From Deltaproteobacteria bacterium (GTDB lineage Bacteria; Desulfobacterota; Desulfovibrionia; Desulfovibrionales; Desulfovibrionaceae): a stretch of DNA of 64,000 nt. The stretch covers positions 1 through 64,000 of the forward strand of contig SAAX01000002.1 of NCBI GenBank assembly GCA_009929215.1, given 5' to 3'. The notes beneath the pieces were generated by a model. That model did no database searches. It was not told where the DNA came from and worked only from the letters and a program-made list of their open reading frames with translations. The translations under genes were made by a program, and so were the position numbers. Below, one piece after another: positions 37,888 to 46,807 of this stretch; position 1 is the first letter of the stretch; every line of letters starts with the position of its first letter.

Positions 37888-38688
37888 GTGTCTTTCACTA
37901 CCATAACCACCTGGCCAGGGCGTTTTCATGACGCCCTGGCTTTTCTTACCCGCCTGGTACCACCGCGCGCAAACTGCACAGCCGCCTCACTAACGGCAGC
38001 CATGCCTTTTTTTGCGCCGGTGGGCCTTGTGGTCGGCGCGCTGTGCACTGTTGCGGCTATTGCCGCTTTGTGGATATTTGACAAGCCAGAGTATGGATTT
38101 GCCGGGCACTGCCTTGCCGCAGCCATAGCTGGCTGGGTGTGGATACTGTGCGAAATATGGTCCACGCGTGGCCTGCACTGGGACGGATTGTCCGACCTTG
38201 GCGATGCCACTGGCAGCGGAGCCCTTGGCGAGAAGTTTTGGACAATTCTGCGCGACAGCAGGCTGGGCGCATTTGGTGCGCTGCATTTGCTGGCAGCTTT
38301 CAGTGGCCTGTGGATCAGCCTCACAGGGCACTTGGCGCAGGGACAATGGGTTGCCCTGGTGCTTGCCCCGGCCTGGGGCCGAGCCGCCTGTATCTGGCTG
38401 GCCGCGTACAGTACTCCCTACGAGCAACGCTCGCTTGGTGGCCTGGCATGCGCTGGGTCAACGCCACAGCTGGCACGTTGGCAAATTCTGCTAGCTGTGG
38501 GCATGGCGCTGCTGGTGTTCATGACAAGCAGCTGCCCTTTTTGGCGCTTGCCCCTGCTGGGCCTTGGACAGTTTGTGCTGGTGCACAGCATGATTGATAA
38601 AACGCGCCTTCACGGCGGCGTTTCAGGCGATTTTCTTGGTGCGTGCATCCAGTGGAGCCAGTTGTGGTTTCTGCTGATCACAGTGTAA
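37888..38688 (+). CDS. cobS: Adenosylcobinamide-GDP ribazoletransferase (cobalamin synthase), GTG start suggested
   Basis: FHDALAFLTRLVPP…GLHWDGLSDLGDATGSG…LRDSRLGAFG; GTG 5 nt after the rex stop. Confidence 0.85.
   Translation: MSFTTITTWPGRFHDALAFLTRLVPPRANCTAASLTAAMPFFAPVGLVVGALCTVAAIAALWIFDKPEYGFAGHCLAAAIAGWVWILCEIWSTRGLHWDGLSDLGDATGSGALGEKFWTILRDSRLGAFGALHLLAAFSGLWISLTGHLAQGQWVALVLAPAWGRAACIWLAAYSTPYEQRSLGGLACAGSTPQLARWQILLAVGMALLVFMTSSCPFWRLPLLGLGQFVLVHSMIDKTRLHGGVSGDFLGACIQWSQLWFLLITV
37914..37946 (+). terminator. Terminator-like hairpin overlapping 5' end of cobS
   Basis: gccagggcgt-tttcatg-acgccctggc followed by ttttctt. Confidence 0.6.
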
Positions 38689-38746
38689 GGTACACCTGCC
38701 TGACGCAAACAATCGGGCCCAGCCCGTTGAAACCAAGGAGCTAGCT

Positions 38747-39325
38747 ATGGATTTCAGAGCACTGGCAGAAGCAGCGCGCACCTGCCGCCGCTTTCATGAA
38801 GATCAGCCGCTGGCCATGACTGATCTGGAATGGCTTGTGGACTGCGCCCGTGTTGCCCCCTCGGCCAAAAACGCTCAGGAACTGCGCTACGCACTGGTGG
38901 GCAATGGCGACACCTGCAAAAAACTTTTTGCGCTTACCCGTTGGGCTGGCGCTTTGAAAGACTGGGGCGGCCCGCACCCCGGTGAGCGCCCCACCGCCTT
39001 TGTGGCCATACTCATGCCCCAGTCGGGCAAGGAACTGACCTGCATTGACGTGGGCATTGCCGCCCAAACAATCCAGCTTGCGGCCACCAGCCGTGGCTGG
39101 GGTTGCTGCATAATCCAGTCTTTTGACCATCAGGCCGCACCAGCCCTGCTCAACGTGCCCCAGGACATGAAAATCGCCCTTGTGCTGGGCCTTGGTCTTG
39201 CCAAGGAAACCCGCATGGTTGACAGCATGCCCGAAAGCGGCGCTACCGCTTACTGGCGCGATGCGCAAGGCGTGCACCATGTACCCAAGCGCAGCCTTGA
39301 TGATCTGATCATTGCCCGCTTCTAG
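38747..39325 (+). CDS. Nitroreductase-family protein
   Basis: TCRRFHEDQPLAMTDLEWLVDCARVAPSAKNAQELRYALV…DVGIAAQTIQLAATSRGWGCC. Confidence 0.85.
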   Translation: MDFRALAEAARTCRRFHEDQPLAMTDLEWLVDCARVAPSAKNAQELRYALVGNGDTCKKLFALTRWAGALKDWGGPHPGERPTAFVAILMPQSGKELTCIDVGIAAQTIQLAATSRGWGCCIIQSFDHQAAPALLNVPQDMKIALVLGLGLAKETRMVDSMPESGATAYWRDAQGVHHVPKRSLDDLIIARF

Positions 39326-39346
39326 GGCGAGTTACGGGTTAAACGC

Positions 39347-39380
39347 AAAATCGCGGCAGTGTGTATCTGCCGCGATTTTT
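39347..39380. terminator. Bidirectional Rho-independent terminator
   Basis: aaaatcgcggcag-tgtgtat-ctgccgcgatttt perfect 13-bp stem between convergent genes. Confidence 0.88.
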
Positions 39381-39401
39381 AATTTGCTTTTACGGTCTGA
39401 A

Positions 39402-40625
39402 TCAGACGGCGTACTGCACAAGCCAGTCGCCAAGCAGCCGGGCAAGAGCGGCGTCACCAATCGAATATGCTGCCCTTCGCGCCAGCTGCACGCGAGCTTT
39501 TGATGCAGCCAAATCCCGCCCCGCACGCTCTGCCTCAAGAGCAACCAGCATTTCTTCCCCAAGCTGTGCATTTCTGGCAAGTTGCAGCATCTGCGCAAAA
39601 ACCTTGGGCGCAGGCATGATGCGCAGGCAACGGTTTAACGTGTTCTGGGCTGACGAAAGATCGCCGTCCGCTTCCTGATGTGCTGCCAGCAACAGCCAGC
39701 CATCGAGCCACAGGGGCTCGCGCTGCAACATGGCCTGGCAGGCCGCGCTGGCAAAAGCCGCGCCCCCCAATTCCTCATTGAGCCGCCTTTGGCGTTCTTG
39801 CGGCAGTTCTGCCCAGGTTGCCAGCGAAGGCCCAATACACAGCTGATAGCCATCCAGGTTCACAAGCATGTGCTCGTCTGGCCGAACAGCCCCGCCAAAA
39901 CGCTGCATAAGCAGGGTGCTGTTTTGCAGATCGTGCGCAAAACGCCCCGGCGTGCAGCTTGTATGGTGGTGGATCACGCTGCGGCTTTCCACCCGCAGCT
40001 TCTGGCCCCGCGCACGCAGGGTAAAACAGAGGTCAATGTCCTCAAAGCCGTTGCGGTACTCCTCATGAAAAGCCCCGCAAGCTTCAAAATCTGTTTTGCG
40101 CAGCATGATGGCCGCGCCGGTGATAGCCTGCAAAGGATGGTTCTTGCGCGCAGCGGCAAACGTGCCGGGCAGGTGCTCGTAAAGATGCCCCAAGGCATTG
40201 AAGGGCGTAACATAGATGCCGCAGTGCTGCACCGTGCCGTCCGGGTACAGCAGCAGCGGGCCCACTGCCCCCACCTTGGGGTCGGCCATGCCCTCGCGCA
40301 GGGGCGGCAGCCAGCGCGGGGTAAGCGTGGTGTCGTTGTTCAAAAAAAACAATAAATCGCCGTCCGCCGCTCGCGCACCGGCATTGCAGCCCCTGGCAAA
40401 ACCCACATTTTCAGGCATGCGCACAGCCTTGAACGACGTACCAAAAAGCGCCTCGCCCAAGGGAGCAAGCTCCGTGGCCGTGGCATCAGTGGAATGGTTG
40501 TCCACCACCACCACCTGCATGTTTTCGCCAGCCGAATGCGCGGCCAGCGAGCGCAGGCAGGCTTCTGTCATGTCCCAGAGATTCCAGACAGGAATGACCA
40601 CCGAAACGCAGCTGCTATCGTGCAC
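39402..40625 (-). CDS. Family 2 glycosyltransferase with C-terminal helical-repeat-like region
   Basis: VSVVIPVWNLWDMTEACLRSLAAH…VVVDNHSTDAT…LFFLNNDT; GTG start overlaps the cbiA TAG. Confidence 0.85.
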   Translation of the reverse strand: MHDSSCVSVVIPVWNLWDMTEACLRSLAAHSAGENMQVVVVDNHSTDATATELAPLGEALFGTSFKAVRMPENVGFARGCNAGARAADGDLLFFLNNDTTLTPRWLPPLREGMADPKVGAVGPLLLYPDGTVQHCGIYVTPFNALGHLYEHLPGTFAAARKNHPLQAITGAAIMLRKTDFEACGAFHEEYRNGFEDIDLCFTLRARGQKLRVESRSVIHHHTSCTPGRFAHDLQNSTLLMQRFGGAVRPDEHMLVNLDGYQLCIGPSLATWAELPQERQRRLNEELGGAAFASAACQAMLQREPLWLDGWLLLAAHQEADGDLSSAQNTLNRCLRIMPAPKVFAQMLQLARNAQLGEEMLVALEAERAGRDLAASKARVQLARRAAYSIGDAALARLLGDWLVQYAV

Positions 40626-42331
40626 TACACACTCCTCTGGCTCTCTGCGCTCATGGCAAAAGTCCTTGCCGCCGCAACAAAATTTGTGGCCCAGCAAGGT
40701 ATGGCCGGAGCGAAAATGTGCGTATACGAAGCCCACACGTTGCGCCGCAGCAGGCCGTCAATGTTCTGCCCTTTTTTGCCCGCATCGGGGCCTATGTCCT
40801 GCCCGTTCTGACCTTGGCCCATGTGCGGTCCCATGTACGGCCCCATGCCTTGGCCTTTGCGCAGAAGCATGCCGTGCTCGGGCGCGGGCCCCTGCCAGCG
40901 GCAGCGCGAATAATGGAATTCGTGCCCCAGAATTTCCATGCCCTGCGGAAAATAAGGATTGTCTGCGGTTACGGTTCCGCGCACATATCCCAACCCTTGC
41001 GGCTTGGGGCAAAACTGTGCCACCACGGGGAATATGCCGCTCATGGGCCACAGCTTGCCATCGCGCTCAATGCCCTGCGAAAGCAGCATGAAACCGCCGC
41101 ATTCCGCATAGATGGGCAGACCGGCATCGGCCCAGGCCGCAAGTTTGTGCAACTGCGGCGAGGCGCTGAGCACTGCCGCGTAGTCTTCAGGAAAACCGCC
41201 GCCAAGGTACAGGCCGTCAATCTCGCCGCCCGCCGCTGGCTGCCCACTACCGCGCAGCACCGGCCACTGGCCTGAATTTGGGCCAACAACCTCAAGCCGC
41301 ACCAGCTCCGCCCCGGCACGCTCCAGAGCCTCAAGATTTTCTTCGTAATAAAACCACAGGGCGCTGTCGCGCACATAGGCTATGCGTGGGCGCGGAACCT
41401 CCTGCGCATGCGGTGTGGCGAGAGTCGGCGTGACAACAGAGCCAGCCGGGGTTTGCGCAGTGGCGCATGTCGACGTAGACGCTGCGGCAGACCAGAACTG
41501 CTCTGCCGCTTCTGCCGCAGTATTTGCTCTTGGGCCGTCTGCGTCTGCATCAGCAGCACGGGCGGCGTTCATCACATCATCAAGGTTAACGTGCTGGCCC
41601 ACAAAATTGCCCAGAGTTTCAAGCACGGCCCGTGCCTGTGGCGAAAGCGCGTCGCCGCACGAGGCAATGCCCATGTGACGTTCGGGCAGGGGATTTTCTT
41701 TCAGGCGCGGCAGCACGCCCAGCACGCGCACGTCTGTGTATTCTTCAATGACCTTGCGCAGCAGATCTTCGTGCCGCGCCGTGCCCACCTGATTGAGCAC
41801 CACGCCCGCAAAATACAAACCCGGCTCAAAGGTGGTCATGCCGTGCACAAGGGCCGCCGTGGTGCGGGTCATCTTGGTGCAGTTGATGCTCAGAATGATG
41901 GGGCAAGCCAGCATGCGTGCCAGCTCTGCCGTGGAGCACGAACCGGCTACGTCCATGCCGTCAAAAAGCCCCCGGTTGCCTTCAATGACGCCAAGCACCT
42001 CGGGGCAGCCTGTCTGCGCCTGAGTTTTGTACATGGCGTGCACAAAGAGCGCCTTGAGCTGCTCTGGCCCAAGCATGTAGGGGTCAAGGTTGGTGGCGGG
42101 CCGCCCCGAGGCCATGGCCAGCCAGGCGGCGTCGATGTAGTCCGGCCCTTTTTTGAAAGCCTTTACCGCATGCCCCTGCGCGGCAAGTGCGTGGGTAAGC
42201 CCCAAAGATAGCAGAGTTTTGCCGCCGCCGCCCGAAAGGGCCGAAACGCACAGCCGTGGCATGCGCAGACCAGAAACGGGAACGCCTGTGGACGCGTCAC
42301 AAGAAGAGGAAGGCAGAAGGGATTGCAGCAT
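40625..42331 (-). CDS. cbiA: Cobyrinic acid a,c-diamide synthase
   Basis: PRLCVSALSGGGGKTLLSLGLTHALAAQG…FKKGPDYIDAAW…; GATase-like GLYLGGGFPEDYA…YAECGGFMLL. Confidence 0.93.
   Translation of the reverse strand: MLQSLLPSSSCDASTGVPVSGLRMPRLCVSALSGGGGKTLLSLGLTHALAAQGHAVKAFKKGPDYIDAAWLAMASGRPATNLDPYMLGPEQLKALFVHAMYKTQAQTGCPEVLGVIEGNRGLFDGMDVAGSCSTAELARMLACPIILSINCTKMTRTTAALVHGMTTFEPGLYFAGVVLNQVGTARHEDLLRKVIEEYTDVRVLGVLPRLKENPLPERHMGIASCGDALSPQARAVLETLGNFVGQHVNLDDVMNAARAADADADGPRANTAAEAAEQFWSAAASTSTCATAQTPAGSVVTPTLATPHAQEVPRPRIAYVRDSALWFYYEENLEALERAGAELVRLEVVGPNSGQWPVLRGSGQPAAGGEIDGLYLGGGFPEDYAAVLSASPQLHKLAAWADAGLPIYAECGGFMLLSQGIERDGKLWPMSGIFPVVAQFCPKPQGLGYVRGTVTADNPYFPQGMEILGHEFHYSRCRWQGPAPEHGMLLRKGQGMGPYMGPHMGQGQNGQDIGPDAGKKGQNIDGLLRRNVWASYTHIFAPAIPCWATNFVAAARTFAMSAESQRSV
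40818..40853 (-). repeat. 12-bp tandem repeats in the C-terminal coding part of cbiA (GPYMGPHMG)
   Basis: cccatgtgcggt cccatgtacggc cccatgccttgg. Confidence 0.7.
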
Positions 42332-42465
42332 GCGGCGGCCTTGTTAACGTTGGGGCAAAAAACCTGTGAAACCAAAAGCCGTGCGGCCCGGCGGCAAACG
42401 CAGAAAAATCTGCGCAAACCAGGCCGGGCCGCGTACCTGACAAATTCAGGGACAAAAAACCATTG

Positions 42466-43743
42466 CTAGTGCTTGAAGGAACGCTGCCCCGTAAACACCA
42501 TGGCAACCTGGGGCTTGGCCTCGTTGCAGGCCACAATCACTTCCGCATCGCGCATGGAGCCGCCGGGCTGGGCAATGGCCGCAACGCCCTGGGCAACAGC
42601 CACGTCAACACCGTCGCGGAAGGGGAAGAAGCCATCAGACACCAGGGCAGACCCGGCCAAACCGCCGTGCGAAGCTTCGGTGCGGCTTTCGATATCGGCC
42701 AGCTTGGCGGCCATAGCCGCATCGGTGGCGGCCTTTTCCTTAAGCTCGTAAAGCGACAGGCCCAGTTCGCGGAAGGCCAGCGTGTCGGCATACTTGGTAT
42801 GGGCCTTGTGAATGGCCAGTTCCACGCAGCCCACGCGATCCTGCTCGCCCGTGCCGATGGCAAGGGTGGCGCCGTCGCGCACAAAAATCACAGAGTTTGA
42901 GGTCACGCCAGCTTCCACGGCCCAGGCAAAGCGCAGGTCGTCCAGTTCCTGCTTGCTGGGAGCGCGGGCAGACACAGACAGGCCTTCCTTGGTGGTGGCG
43001 GTGGCAGGCAGAAAATCGCCAGCCTCAAGAATGCGGTTCACAAACGATTTCTGCACAATGATGCCGCCGTCGGCCAGGCTCTTGATGTCAAGAAAGGCCG
43101 AGCTGGTCAGCTCTTCGAGCCGCCCAAGGCCGGGCAGTTCCATGATGCGCAGGTTTTTGCGGCCCTTGAGAATTTCGACCACGCCTTCTTCAAAGGCAGG
43201 GGCGGCCACCACTTCAAAGTAGTTGGCGGCAACAATCTCGGCGGCCTCGCGGGTGAATGGGCGGTTGACCACCACGGCCCCGCCAAAGGCGGCGATGCGG
43301 TCGCACCAAAATGCCTTTTCAAGCGCGGCGGCAATGCCGTCGTTGCTCCAGGCTGCGCCGCTGGGATTGTTGTGCTTCAAAATCACCGCAGCAGGGCGCT
43401 CGGTGAGGTACTGCAAAATATTGGCCCCGTTGTCCACGTCGGTGAGGTTGGTCTTGCCGGGGTGCTTGCCAGCCTGAATCATCTGGGTTTCGGTGAGCGC
43501 CGAAACAATGCCGTTGCCGGGGCCGCGCCAGGTCAGACCGCCGCAGGTGATGGAGCCTTCCTTAAGGGCATAGAGGGCTGCGGGCTGATCGGGATTTTCA
43601 CCGTAGCGCAGGCCTTTTTCCTCGTTGTCCAGCGTCCAGGTGCGCTTTTGGTACACGAGTTTTTCGTCGCCCAGAATGATGGTCATGGTGTCAGGGAAAG
43701 CGTCCTTGTGGACGGTGCTGTACATGGACTTGAGATCTGACAT
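42466..43743 (-). CDS. purH: AICAR formyltransferase-type PurH, short form without an N-terminal IMP cyclohydrolase domain
   Basis: MSDLKSMYSTVHKDAFPDTM…GLRYGENPDQPAALY…LKHNNPSGAAW…AFGGAVVVNR…SNSVIFVRDGATLAIGTGEQDRV. Confidence 0.88.
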   Translation of the reverse strand: MSDLKSMYSTVHKDAFPDTMTIILGDEKLVYQKRTWTLDNEEKGLRYGENPDQPAALYALKEGSITCGGLTWRGPGNGIVSALTETQMIQAGKHPGKTNLTDVDNGANILQYLTERPAAVILKHNNPSGAAWSNDGIAAALEKAFWCDRIAAFGGAVVVNRPFTREAAEIVAANYFEVVAAPAFEEGVVEILKGRKNLRIMELPGLGRLEELTSSAFLDIKSLADGGIIVQKSFVNRILEAGDFLPATATTKEGLSVSARAPSKQELDDLRFAWAVEAGVTSNSVIFVRDGATLAIGTGEQDRVGCVELAIHKAHTKYADTLAFRELGLSLYELKEKAATDAAMAAKLADIESRTEASHGGLAGSALVSDGFFPFRDGVDVAVAQGVAAIAQPGGSMRDAEVIVACNEAKPQVAMVFTGQRSFKH

Positions 43744-44004
43744 GCGTGCCTCCAGATGTTCGCCGGTCAAGTGAGGCAATATTCTAGCACAAAACCTGTC
43801 AAACAACCAGCCCCGATTCTCTGCCGTCTGCGGTGCGAGCGGCTTTGGAGCACCGCCCAACAAACCGCCACGGGCAAAAATTTGGGGGCACTCGACCCGC
43901 GACAACCGGGCGCCTGACACGGCATGGCGGCAAACCTGCCCGGCCCTTGCGCGTTGACGAAATTTCGCGCGCACACTACAGTGCCTTGTTACATGGGAGG
44001 TAAT

Positions 44005-44370
44005 ATGGAAAAGCTGCTTGTCAGGCTGGCCCAGCAATTGGACGCCATTGACGAAGCCTCGCTTATGTCGTTGTGGAGCAAGTATGCCACTACGGCCAGT
44101 CGTTTTGAGCCCACCAAGAGGTGGGAAGAAGCCACGCTCATTTTTTCGCTTATTCAGGCCAAACGCTGGAAAAACCAGCTTTTTAACTATCACTGGTCCA
44201 GGCAGGCACAACCGCTGGGCAAGGGGCCTGAGGGCGGGGTCAATCCCATGCCGGACTTTGAACTTGAAAGGCCGGAAGAGGCCCCGGTGGCCAGCAAATG
44301 CAGGGTGTTGGAGTTCAAGCCTTCCAGATTGGACGGGCAGGACCCGGTCGACCCCAAGACTGAAAGCTGA
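44005..44370 (+). CDS. Conserved-looking small hypothetical protein
   Basis: MEKLLVRLAQQLDAIDEASLMSLWSKYATTASRFEPTKRWEEATLIFSLIQAKRWKNQLFNYHWSRQ; RBS gggagg. Confidence 0.7.
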   Translation: MEKLLVRLAQQLDAIDEASLMSLWSKYATTASRFEPTKRWEEATLIFSLIQAKRWKNQLFNYHWSRQAQPLGKGPEGGVNPMPDFELERPEEAPVASKCRVLEFKPSRLDGQDPVDPKTES

Positions 44371-44483
44371 CAATCAAGTGTACAAAATGGCCGTGCGTGG
44401 CCATTTGACTTGAATTTGCATACGGGATACGTACTATCAAAGGCTTTGCGTCCCGCTTTCGTAGCAGTGGGGCCGTAGGGTAA

Positions 44484-45851
<1,368 letters not shown>

Positions 45852-45869
45852 GGAAAGCCCCCGCAGGTC

Positions 45870-46769
45870 ATGGACACCCTGCTGCCCGCCATAGCCCATG
45901 CAGCGTTTGATCGGCTTAAGGCCGTGCTCGACAATCTGGGCGCGGCCCCGCCGCAGGTGCTGCTGCTTGAGGGCGGCAGCGAGGCCCAGCGCATGGATAC
46001 GGCGCGTTACTGGGCCATGCGCATCAACTGCCCCACGGCTGGCACAACCGGCACACCTTGCCTTGCGTGCCCCTCGTGCCAGCAGATAGCCGCAGGTGAG
46101 CACCTTGACCTAGCCGCCTACGATGGCCGCATAAGCAACCGGGAAGACGAAGAAAACCCTGGCCCTGTCCATGCTTTTAACATGGAGCGCGTGCGCGAAC
46201 TCAAGGTTCGGCTGCGCGATGCTCCGCACGGACAGGGACGCAGGGTTGTGCTGCTCATGGGGCTCAGCCTCACCCGCGACGAAGCTTCCAACGCCCTGCT
46301 CAAGGCCCTGGAAGAACCATCAAAAACTACTGTTTTTGTGCTGCTTGCGCCACAGCGCGAGCAGCTCTTGCCTACCCTTGTTTCGCGCTCGTTCTGCCTT
46401 ACCCTGCCCTGGCCAGATTGCCACGCCGACGACCCGGAAATGCAGCCGTGGGAGGACGCACTTGCGCAATTTCTTGTTCAAGGGCAAGGTTTTTTGGACA
46501 AGATTGCTGGCAAGGGAGCCATTGACGCAAGCGGGGCAACCCGTTTGCTGCTTTGCTGCCAAAAAGCCATGAGCAGAATACTTTCGGGCAGGCATAACCC
46601 AGCCCGCCCACTGGATGCGGCGCTGGTTTTACTGCACGGCAAGGGCCGTGCGGCGGCTTGCCAATGGTTTGCAGAAGCACAGGAAGCCCTTAACTACGGC
46701 GTTACTCCGGCCAGGGTTCTGGAAACTTTGGCGGCTCGTCTTTTTGCCCTGCGGCGAATGGCGGGTTAA
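45870..46769 (+). CDS. holB: DNA polymerase III delta' subunit-like
   Basis: CLACPSCQQIAAGEHLDL…VVLLMGLSLTRDEASNALLKALEEPSKTTVFVLLAPQREQLLPTLVSRS. Confidence 0.85.
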   Translation: MDTLLPAIAHAAFDRLKAVLDNLGAAPPQVLLLEGGSEAQRMDTARYWAMRINCPTAGTTGTPCLACPSCQQIAAGEHLDLAAYDGRISNREDEENPGPVHAFNMERVRELKVRLRDAPHGQGRRVVLLMGLSLTRDEASNALLKALEEPSKTTVFVLLAPQREQLLPTLVSRSFCLTLPWPDCHADDPEMQPWEDALAQFLVQGQGFLDKIAGKGAIDASGATRLLLCCQKAMSRILSGRHNPARPLDAALVLLHGKGRAAACQWFAEAQEALNYGVTPARVLETLAARLFALRRMAG

Positions 46770-46807
46770 CAAAACCGGCGTTTCAGCGCGTCACAAGGTT
46801 TGATCAT

